This document shows, one piece after another, positions 12,978-20,254 of a DNA stretch of 31,636 bases. Origin of the DNA: a virus; IMG/VR virus record IMGVR_UViG_3300030380_000859, positions 1 through 31,636 of that record. One strand, written 5' to 3'. Position 1 is the stretch's first letter; the number at the start of each line of letters is the position of its first letter. The notes below the pieces were generated by a model that saw only the letters and a list, made by a program, of their open reading frames with translations, was not told the origin of the DNA and ran no database searches. The translations under genes were made by a program, and so were the position numbers.

Positions 12978-15476
12978 ATGGCAGGTTATTCAAGACAATC
13001 CTCATCAACAATACAACCTAATGAGGTTATTAAAGCTGCACCAGTAAACGCAGAGTATAACGCAATACGAGATGCGTTTGCTTTGTCAGGTGGACACAAA
13101 CATGATGGTAGTTCTACCGAAGGTGCATACGTACCTCTCATAGCTGATACTGATGCTTTAAACAAAGTTGTAGTAGATACTAGTAACAATAGACATGGGG
13201 TGTTTGTTGAGGTTTCTTCTTCAGCAGTTGAACAAGTTAGATTTCAAGATGGTGTAATCGTACCTGTAACAGATAATGATATAGACTTAGGTACAAGTTC
13301 TGTAGAGTTTAAAGATTTATATCTAGATGGCACAGCTACAGTAGACACACTTCAAGTAGATGAAAATGCTACAGTAACAGGTAATCTTTCTGTAAATGGA
13401 AATACTACACTTGGTAACGCAGCTTCAGATACAGTTACGGTAACTGCTGATATTGCCTCTGCTCTTTTACCTTCTGCAGATGATACGCATGACTTAGGTG
13501 CTACAGGTTCTGAGTGGCGTGATTTATATATAGATGGGCAAGCTAACATAGACACTCTTGCTGTTGATGCAAATGCTACGGTAGCAGGTACTCTTATAGT
13601 GACAGGAGCCACGACACTAAACGGTGGTCTTGTTATGGACTCAGATAAATTTACCGTTGCGGATACAAGTGGTAATACTTCTATTGGGGGTACTCTTACA
13701 GTTGCAGGTGCAACTACATTAGCTGCTACATCTTTTGGCGACGCAAACATAACCAATGTAGGAGACATAGCGTTAGACAGTATTAGTGCAGATGGTAGCA
13801 CGATTACTATTACTGGTAATACTACGTTTGCTGATGGTTCTTTTGATTTTAATATAGCATCTCACGATGGTACAAATGGACTTGCTCTTGGTGGCACAGT
13901 AGTAACTGCTACTGCTGCAGAGCTAAATATCTTAGATGGGGTAACTGCAACTACTGCTGAACTTAATATTATGGATGGTGTTACATCCACTACTGCAGAG
14001 TTAAACATACTTGACGGAGTAACTGCTTCAGCATCAGAAATAAACGCTTTATCTGGTCTTACTGCTACTGCTGCAGAGCTTAACACACTAGATGGTGTCA
14101 CAGCAGTTGTAGGGGAACTTAACGCACTAGACTTAGGAAGCACTGCAGTTGGTACTGCTATTGCATCTAAGGCTGTAGTGTTAGACTCTAATAAAGACTA
14201 CACAGGCATTCGTAACTTTACAATAACAGGCAACTTAACCGTAGGTGGTACTACTACAGTTGTAGATACTGTTACTATGAATGCACAGAATGCTGTTGTG
14301 TTTGAAGGTGCTACTGCTGATGATCACGAAACTACACTTACTATTGTAGATCCTACAGCAGATCGTACAATTAATTTACCAAATCAAAGTGGTACTATCC
14401 CTGTACTAGCTGCAGTAAGTGCCACTCAAATTAGTGCTACACCTGAAGAGTTAAACATCATGGATGGTGGTACTTCTGCCACATCAACTACACTTGCAGA
14501 TGCAGATAGAGTCGTAGTTAATGATGCAGGAACTATGAAGCAGGTAGCTCTTACTGACTTTGAAACATACTTTGAGTCAGCACTTGATACGTTATCAAAT
14601 GTAACTACAGTAGGTGCTTTAAATAGTGGTAGCATCTCAAGTGGCTTTGGTGCTATAGATAATGGCTCATCTGCAATTACTACAACAGGCACTGTAACTT
14701 ATGGTAGTTTATCAGATGGGACTATAACTATTACAGGTTTTGTTGATGAAGATGATATGTCATCTAATAGTGCAACATTAGTTCCTACACAGCAATCAGT
14801 AGAAGCTCGTATTCAAGCTGTAAACGCAACTGCTAATAATGTAACAGGTCTTAATGCTACAGGTCCAGAGCTTAACACTGTAGCAGATGTATCAGCAATT
14901 AGTCCTGACACTTCTACAGCAGTAGCAAACAACGATGCAATACTTATGTTTGATAATTCAGCTACTGGATTAAAGTATTTTGATGTAGACTTGCTTGATA
15001 CATACTACGCACAAACAAGTAAAACACTAACAAACAAAACTCTTACTAGCCCTGTTGTTACAGGCTTACATCTTAACGATGCAGGTTTTACTGTAGAAGG
15101 TTCTAGTGCTGATGGTAATGAAACTACCATAGCTTTTACTGATCCGACAGCAGATAGAACTATTACATTCCCTGATGCTACAGGTACGATTGCTTTACTA
15201 GCAAGCCCTACTTTTACAGGGACACTAACTGCTCCTACTATAAATGCATCAACTGCTTTACAAATAGGTGGCGTAGCAGTAACATCTACAGCAGCAGAAT
15301 TAAATATACTTGATGGTGTTACATCGACAGCAGCAGAACTAAATATACTTGACGGTGTTACAGCTACTACTGCTGAATTAAATCATGTAGATGGAGTTAC
15401 ATCTAACATTCAAACGCAGTTAAACAATGCTGCATCAACTGGAAAAGCCATAGCAATGGCAATGGTATTTGGATAA
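12978..15476 (+). CDS. tail fibre protein with AELN-LDGVT repeats
   Basis: This 832-residue fibre probably contacts the host surface or carries receptor-binding proteins. The N-terminus includes AAPVNAEYNAIRDAFALSGG followed by HKHDGSS, a pattern I recall from marine phage fibres, probably the virion-attachment part. Next come two copies of a segment with DLY(L/I)DGxAx(V/I)DTLxVDxNATV (about residues 112-215). The middle and end carry about ten AELNxLDGVT-type repeats (TTAELNILDGVTATTAELN and similar), with DPTADRTI(N/T)(L/F)P and TLTNKTLTSPV elements. It ends STGKAIAMAMVFG, a C-terminus I recall as common in marine phage fibres. The start ATG follows the hub stop by one base. No catalytic motif is visible. 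Confidence 0.85.
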   Translation: MAGYSRQSSSTIQPNEVIKAAPVNAEYNAIRDAFALSGGHKHDGSSTEGAYVPLIADTDALNKVVVDTSNNRHGVFVEVSSSAVEQVRFQDGVIVPVTDNDIDLGTSSVEFKDLYLDGTATVDTLQVDENATVTGNLSVNGNTTLGNAASDTVTVTADIASALLPSADDTHDLGATGSEWRDLYIDGQANIDTLAVDANATVAGTLIVTGATTLNGGLVMDSDKFTVADTSGNTSIGGTLTVAGATTLAATSFGDANITNVGDIALDSISADGSTITITGNTTFADGSFDFNIASHDGTNGLALGGTVVTATAAELNILDGVTATTAELNIMDGVTSTTAELNILDGVTASASEINALSGLTATAAELNTLDGVTAVVGELNALDLGSTAVGTAIASKAVVLDSNKDYTGIRNFTITGNLTVGGTTTVVDTVTMNAQNAVVFEGATADDHETTLTIVDPTADRTINLPNQSGTIPVLAAVSATQISATPEELNIMDGGTSATSTTLADADRVVVNDAGTMKQVALTDFETYFESALDTLSNVTTVGALNSGSISSGFGAIDNGSSAITTTGTVTYGSLSDGTITITGFVDEDDMSSNSATLVPTQQSVEARIQAVNATANNVTGLNATGPELNTVADVSAISPDTSTAVANNDAILMFDNSATGLKYFDVDLLDTYYAQTSKTLTNKTLTSPVVTGLHLNDAGFTVEGSSADGNETTIAFTDPTADRTITFPDATGTIALLASPTFTGTLTAPTINASTALQIGGVAVTSTAAELNILDGVTSTAAELNILDGVTATTAELNHVDGVTSNIQTQLNNAASTGKAIAMAMVFG
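13910..14140 (+). repeat. coding repeats, first AELN-LDGVT cluster
   Basis: Six consecutive copies of a roughly 36-bp coding unit of the form AELN(I/T)(L/M)DGVT(A/S)(T/S) lie here. Later copies diverge (ASEINALSGLT, VGELNALDLG). Codons vary between copies, so the repeat is kept at protein level. Confidence 0.8.
15285..15405 (+). repeat. coding repeats, second AELN-LDGVT cluster
   Basis: Three further units (STAAELNILDGVT twice, then ATTAELNHVDGVT) lie just before the fibre's C-terminus. They are better conserved than the ends of the first cluster. Confidence 0.8.
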
Positions 15477-15490
15477 AAAGGAGTTTTTAA

Positions 15491-15853
15491 ATGGCAAATC
15501 CAAATGTGGTAGCAGTCACCAATATTCTAGCTAAGACAGTGCTAGATGCTGATGTTGCTGCAAGTGCAGTTAGTTTATTAACGTGTGCGGCAGATAAATT
15601 ATGTAAACTTAATTCGTTAATTATAGCTAATATAGATGGCACTAACTCTGCTGAAATATCTGTATGGATTACAAGATCAAGTGCAGATCATTATATAGCT
15701 AAGGGTATTACAGTTGCAGCAGGTAGTACATTGTTGCCAATTGATAAAAACATGGGGCTATATTTAAACGAAAGCGATATACTTAAGATACAAGCAAGTG
15801 CAGCAGGAGATCTGTCTGCTGTTCTTTCATACGAAGAAATAGATGACGCTTAA
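15491..15853 (+). CDS. small beta-rich putative virion protein, 120 aa
   Basis: This protein has a helical Ala/Val-rich N-terminus, then beta strands with CKLNSLIIANIDGTNSAEIS, VWITRSSADHYIAKGITVAA and NESDILKIQASAAGDLSAVL. The arrangement matches the 121-aa protein at 501-866. It has a strong AAGGAG ribosome binding site 10 bases before ATG 15491. It lies between the tail fibre and the propeller paralogs. I infer a small beta-sandwich virion protein, perhaps a fibre-linked cap or adaptor; the role is not shown by the sequence. Distant identity to the 121-aa protein is suggested by eye and needs structure comparison. Confidence 0.75.
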   Translation: MANPNVVAVTNILAKTVLDADVAASAVSLLTCAADKLCKLNSLIIANIDGTNSAEISVWITRSSADHYIAKGITVAAGSTLLPIDKNMGLYLNESDILKIQASAAGDLSAVLSYEEIDDA

Positions 15854-15867
15854 TAGAAAGTAGCTTA

Positions 15868-17325
15868 ATGAAGTCTTTTGGTAATATTGCAAAGGATAGT
15901 GAGATCAGGGCAGTGGCCTCTGGTGCTTTAACTAATGGTGCATCTGTTATTGTTAATGCAGATAATACTGTAAGTGTTGTTGCAGAAACTTCTATTACTC
16001 AATCTGTTGGTAGTGAGGTAGTTTTTGAAAGTGCTACAACTGAATATATAGCATCTACATTTGATAGCTCTAACAATAAAGTAGTTGTAGCTTATAAAGA
16101 CGATGGCAACTCAAACTATGGAACAGCAGTAGTAGGAACTGTAAGTGGTACTTCTATAAGTTTTGGATCACCTGTAGTTTTTCTCAGCAACCAAGTAAGA
16201 TTTTTATCTGCTGCTTTTGCTTCTAATGAAAACAAAGTTGTTATAGCTTTTCGTCACGACAATAGTGATGGTGATCCTTATGCTGTTGTTGGAACTGTGA
16301 GTGGTACAAGTATTAGCTTTGGATCTGTTTCAGCAATTGTTACCGATACGATGACAGCAGAGCCTATCGCTTGCATTTTTGACAGCGGCACTGGTAAGAT
16401 TGTCGTAGCCTGGACTAACTCAGCCGTATTTAATTTTGGTTATGCTGCAGTTGGTACAATAAGTGGCACTGATATTTCTTTCGGCACTGGTGTAATTTTT
16501 GAAAGCGGAGCTACAAGAGATATTTCTGGAACTTTTGACAGCACCAATGGAAAAGCTGTAATTGTTTTTAGGGATGATGCAGACAGCGATAAAGGTAAAG
16601 CTGTTGTTGGCACAGTAAGTGGTACAAGTATTAGCTTTGGTTCGGCTGCAGAGTTTGAGTCTGGTGACACTAGAGTTACTGCCTCAACTTTTGATACAGA
16701 TAATGGTAAAGTTGTAATCGCTTACAAAGACATAGATGATAGCAGTAAAGGTAAAGCAGTCGTAGGAACTGTTGATGGTACTTCTATAAGTTTTGGTAGT
16801 CCTGTAGAGTTTGAGTCTGGTAATACTTCAAGCATATCAATATCATATAATCAGGCTGCTGCAAAAACTGTAATTTTTTATGCTGACGGAGGTGATTCTA
16901 GTCATGGAAAATTTATAGAAGGAACTGTAAGTGGCACTTCAATTAGTTTTGGGTCTGCTGTAACTTTTAATGCAGCCAGCACTGAATACATAGCATCTGC
17001 ATATGACAGCAATAGTAAAGTAAATGTTGTTTCTTTTCACGATAATGGTAACTCAAGTCACGGTACGTCTGCCGTTGTTCGTAGTGCTTATAGCCAAACT
17101 AACCTCACCTCAGAAAACTTCGTAGGTTTTTCAGATGGTGCGTTTGCAGATGGACAAAGTGCAATAATAAATACAACAAACAGAATTGACAGAAATCAAA
17201 GCAGTCTTACTGCAGGGCAAACTTTATTTGTTCAAAATAATGGTACACTAGGATTAACAGCAGGTGATCCTTCAGTAACAGCAGGAACTGCTATATCAGC
17301 TACGGAACTAATAGTGAAAGGTTAA
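15868..17325 (+). CDS. seven-repeat beta-propeller-like protein (paralog 1)
   Basis: This is a 485-residue protein. The N-terminal cap (VASGALTNGASVIVNADNTV) is followed by seven units of about 50 residues from residue 49, then a C-terminal cap (about 415-485) ending DPSVTAGTAISATELIVKG. Each unit reads roughly F-E-S-x..., then (S/A)xxxD(S/N)xxxKVVI(A/V)(Y/F)xDxGxSxxG, then AxVGTVSGTSISFG. Seven units suit a seven-bladed propeller. The NLTSENFVG segment follows the seventh unit. No signal peptide or catalytic residue is evident. It shares both caps and the unit with the proteins at 17598 and 20255. A host-recognition or fibre-tip role is inferred. The start lacks a strong ribosome binding site, so coupling with the previous gene is likely. 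Confidence 0.8.
   Translation: MKSFGNIAKDSEIRAVASGALTNGASVIVNADNTVSVVAETSITQSVGSEVVFESATTEYIASTFDSSNNKVVVAYKDDGNSNYGTAVVGTVSGTSISFGSPVVFLSNQVRFLSAAFASNENKVVIAFRHDNSDGDPYAVVGTVSGTSISFGSVSAIVTDTMTAEPIACIFDSGTGKIVVAWTNSAVFNFGYAAVGTISGTDISFGTGVIFESGATRDISGTFDSTNGKAVIVFRDDADSDKGKAVVGTVSGTSISFGSAAEFESGDTRVTASTFDTDNGKVVIAYKDIDDSSKGKAVVGTVDGTSISFGSPVEFESGNTSSISISYNQAAAKTVIFYADGGDSSHGKFIEGTVSGTSISFGSAVTFNAASTEYIASAYDSNSKVNVVSFHDNGNSSHGTSAVVRSAYSQTNLTSENFVGFSDGAFADGQSAIINTTNRIDRNQSSLTAGQTLFVQNNGTLGLTAGDPSVTAGTAISATELIVKG
16012..17122 (+). repeat. array of seven propeller-like coding repeats
   Basis: Seven coding units of about 150-160 bp end in the recurring GTVSGTSISFG phrase. Copies use different synonymous codons (for example ACTTCTATAAG versus ACAAGTATTAG), so the array is old or selected at protein level. 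Confidence 0.8.
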
Positions 17326-17328
17326 AGA

Positions 17329-17592
17329 ATGAAAACTATCGTAGAAACATCAACTAAGTTAAGCAAGTATCTACTTGCAGATGACGTAACAATAACAGCA
17401 ACAGCAGATAATATTACAGTGGGTGATCCTGCTCAGTTTATTATTGCTGATCTAAATAGCGGCAATACTACTATTGTAGAAAACGTAACTAACGCACCAA
17501 GCGATTGGGTGGGCAACAAGTACAAACTAGATGGTACAACTTGGTCAGCCAACTCAGATTGGGTAGACCCTGATGAGGATGACGGAGAGTAA
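17329..17592 (+). CDS. conserved small acidic protein, 87 aa
   Basis: This small protein starts MKTIVETSTKLSKYLLADDV, continues ITVGDPAQFIIADLNSGNTT, and ends in an aromatic and acidic tail (WSANSDWVDPDEDDGE). It begins three bases after the stop of the first propeller gene, without a ribosome binding site of its own, and is followed five bases later by the second. From memory, similar proteins occur beside fibre genes in marine phages. It may be a fibre partner or assembly protein; the sequence alone does not show this. Confidence 0.7.
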   Translation: MKTIVETSTKLSKYLLADDVTITATADNITVGDPAQFIIADLNSGNTTIVENVTNAPSDWVGNKYKLDGTTWSANSDWVDPDEDDGE

Positions 17593-17597
17593 CAATA

Positions 17598-20252
17598 ATG
17601 CTTCGTGTCATAGGCAATGATGAGAGTTTAGCAAGACAGGAACGTGTCTTAGCTAGTGGCACACTGCCAAGCGGTAAGCCAGTTGTGGTCAACTCTGATG
17701 GCACTGTTAGTGTTGTAGGAATAAGCTCTGCTACTGCTGCTATAGGGTCAGAGTCTGTCTTTGAATCTGCTACAATGTCAAATATATCATCTACTTTTGA
17801 CTCTTCTAATAATAAAGTTGTTATATCTTACAAAGATGCAGGAAATGGTGGTCATGGTACTGCTGTGGTAGGAACTGTTACTGCTAGTGATAATAGTATT
17901 TCTTTTGGGACTCCAGTTGTATTTAATGCAGCGTCTACAAGTAGAACTGCAATTACTTTTGACTCTTCTAACAACAAAGTAGTTATAGGGTATGCAGATA
18001 ATGGTGATAGCGATAAAGGAAAGGCTATCGTAGGCACAGTCAGCGGAACAAGTATATCGTTTGGTTCTGCTCAACAGTTTACAAGCAGTAGCGATTCTGT
18101 AAATGCTGACTTTGCAGCAAGCTTTGATTCTAGTGCAAATAAGGTTGTATTCTCATGGAGAAATAATTCAGGAGGAACAAAGACAGGTAAATCAATTGTT
18201 GGAACTGTGTCAGGAACTTCTATAAGTTTTGGTACAGCAGCAACTTTTGAGTCTGGTGCTGCTGATAAAATTAGTGCAGCATATGATGCCAATGCGGATA
18301 GAACTGTAGTTTTGTATCGTGATGATGGTAACTCAAATTATACCTCAGTAGCTGTGGGTACAATATCAGGAACCTCTATAAGTTTTGGTACACCAGTAGT
18401 CATAACCAGTTCTGCAATGAGTGGTGATTCTACTGCAATTGCTTACGATTCAACAAATCAAAAATTAGCTTTATTTTACTCAAGATCATCTGAAGGTAAA
18501 GTTGCTGTAGGTGTTGTATCAGGAACTTCTATAACTATAACTGAAAGACCTACATATGGATTTGAATCAGGAAACGCACATGCTCTCAGTGCTGTTTATG
18601 ATGCTAACGCTAATTTAGTTGTAGTTGCATATCGTGACCCACAAGATTCCAGCAAAGGAAAGATAGCTTTACCTAGAATATCTGGCACAGACATTCTTGA
18701 TCCAAATGACACAATGCCTAATGCAGGTGGTCATGGGACACCTACAGTATTTGAAGCAGGTACAGTAACACAACCAACTACTCTTGCTTATGATAGCAAT
18801 GCTAAAAAAGTAGTTGTTTCATATACAGATGACAATAACTCTGAACATGGTACATCAAGAGTAGTACAAAACGCTTACTCAAATGCAAACCTTACCTCAG
18901 AAAATTACATAGGAATATTAAGAGGTTCTGTTTTTAATACAGGTTCTGCTGCTTCTGTTGGCTCTACAGCTACTTATAATTCTGGTAGTACAGAAGCAAA
19001 AATGGGAGCTGTTTACGATAGCAACTCTAACAGAGTAGTTATTGCATATAAAGACGCAGGTAATTCTAATTTCGGTACAGCGATAGTTGGAACAGTAAGC
19101 GGAACCTCTATAAGTTTTGGCACTGAAGTTGTTTTTTTAAGTAGTGCTAATGATGATGGTGGAGTTGCTTTTGACAGTACAAATAATAAAGTAGTTATTA
19201 CAACTAAAGATACTGGTTCTGGAAATGATGGTAAAGCATTTGTTGGTACTGTTGATCCATCAGATAACTCAATTAGTTTTGGAAGTGCGGCAACATATGA
19301 TACTAATAGCCCAGGACGAAATGGGGTTACGTTTGACAGTGTTAGTGGAAAGGTAGCTGTTTTCTATACAGAAGGGTCTAGTCCTTTTCAAGGAAGAGTT
19401 AGAATAGGTACAGTAAGCGGCACTGATATTTCTTTTGGTACTGAAGCCAACCTTTCTTCTAACAGACCTAATAGTTTAGAAGCAGTTTTTAATAGTGATG
19501 GTAAACTTATTATTGCTTTTAGAGACGTTGATAATTCTTTAGGAAAAGTTGTGGTTGGTACAATAAGTGGCACTGACATTTCTTTTGGTTCTGAAACAAG
19601 CTTAGGAGTTAACGCTAATCCAAAGGCAGCAGTCTATGATAGCTCTAATGATAAAGTTCTTATCCTATATGAGGATGTAAGCACTTCAGATGCTCTTACT
19701 GGTGTTGTGGCAACAGTAAGTGGCACAAGTGTTTCTGTTGGATCAGCAGTCCGTATCAATGGAACCTCTTCTGCGTCCGATCTGTATGTCAGTGGTGCAG
19801 CATACAACGCATCGACAGGTACAATAGTAGCAGCTTTTAGAGATAGAAGTAATAGTAATAAAGGATCTGCTGTAGACATAACAATTAGTGGCACATCTCT
19901 CTCAGTAAGTGATAAACTTGTTTTTGAAGCAGGTGATACAAGGTTTATGAATACAGCCTATGATAGCACAGCAGAAAAAGTAGTAATTGGCTTTCGTGAT
20001 CATGATGATAGCAGTATTGGTAAAGCACTTGTGTATAGCTCAGATACAAGAGCAGTCACTAGAGGACAAGTAACCGATGGTAATAATGGTATCATAGATA
20101 CACAAGGTGGCATATCAGAAAATCAGTTAAGTTTATCACCAGGTAAACGATATTTTGTACAAACAGATGGTACATTAGCTACAAGTGCTGGTAATCCTAG
20201 TGTCATTGCAGGTACGGCTGTGTCTGCGACTAAATTAATAGTGAAAGGGTAA
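17598..20252 (+). CDS. double seven-repeat beta-propeller-like protein (paralog 2)
   Basis: This 884-residue protein has the same N-cap (GTLPSGKPVVVNSDGTVSVV) and C-cap (DGTLATSAGNPSVIAGTAVS, then ATKLIVKG) as its paralogs. Between them I count fourteen propeller-like units in two sets of seven, separated by a linker containing NLTSENYIG. Units 1-7 begin at residue 50, and the second set begins near VGSTATYNSGSTEAKMGAVY. One unit of the second set (the second blade) ends in VDPSDNSISFG, with a short insertion also found in the same position of paralog 3. Some units are irregular, such as the sixth of the first set. This suggests a two-propeller protein and a likely receptor-binding or virion-surface role. 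A GGAGAG site lies just before ATG 17598. Confidence 0.8.
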   Translation: MLRVIGNDESLARQERVLASGTLPSGKPVVVNSDGTVSVVGISSATAAIGSESVFESATMSNISSTFDSSNNKVVISYKDAGNGGHGTAVVGTVTASDNSISFGTPVVFNAASTSRTAITFDSSNNKVVIGYADNGDSDKGKAIVGTVSGTSISFGSAQQFTSSSDSVNADFAASFDSSANKVVFSWRNNSGGTKTGKSIVGTVSGTSISFGTAATFESGAADKISAAYDANADRTVVLYRDDGNSNYTSVAVGTISGTSISFGTPVVITSSAMSGDSTAIAYDSTNQKLALFYSRSSEGKVAVGVVSGTSITITERPTYGFESGNAHALSAVYDANANLVVVAYRDPQDSSKGKIALPRISGTDILDPNDTMPNAGGHGTPTVFEAGTVTQPTTLAYDSNAKKVVVSYTDDNNSEHGTSRVVQNAYSNANLTSENYIGILRGSVFNTGSAASVGSTATYNSGSTEAKMGAVYDSNSNRVVIAYKDAGNSNFGTAIVGTVSGTSISFGTEVVFLSSANDDGGVAFDSTNNKVVITTKDTGSGNDGKAFVGTVDPSDNSISFGSAATYDTNSPGRNGVTFDSVSGKVAVFYTEGSSPFQGRVRIGTVSGTDISFGTEANLSSNRPNSLEAVFNSDGKLIIAFRDVDNSLGKVVVGTISGTDISFGSETSLGVNANPKAAVYDSSNDKVLILYEDVSTSDALTGVVATVSGTSVSVGSAVRINGTSSASDLYVSGAAYNASTGTIVAAFRDRSNSNKGSAVDITISGTSLSVSDKLVFEAGDTRFMNTAYDSTAEKVVIGFRDHDDSSIGKALVYSSDTRAVTRGQVTDGNNGIIDTQGGISENQLSLSPGKRYFVQTDGTLATSAGNPSVIAGTAVSATKLIVKG
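17745..18915 (+). repeat. first seven-unit array of paralog 2
   Basis: Seven propeller-like coding units of about 150-170 bp run from the first FESATMSNISS unit to the NLTSENYIG linker. Units five and six depart most from the consensus. Confidence 0.75.
18957..20045 (+). repeat. second seven-unit array of paralog 2
   Basis: Seven further units of about 150-160 bp follow the linker. The second ends in VDPSDNSISFG, a two-residue insertion shared with the matching unit of the gene at 20255. Confidence 0.75.
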
Positions 20253-20254
20253 CT

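Noticed and set aside
13352-13801. 149-codon and similar ORFs on the - strand opposite fibre and propeller genes
   Set aside because: They are shadows of repetitive Thr/Ala/Val-rich coding sequence on the + strand. Low complexity mirrors the sense repeats.
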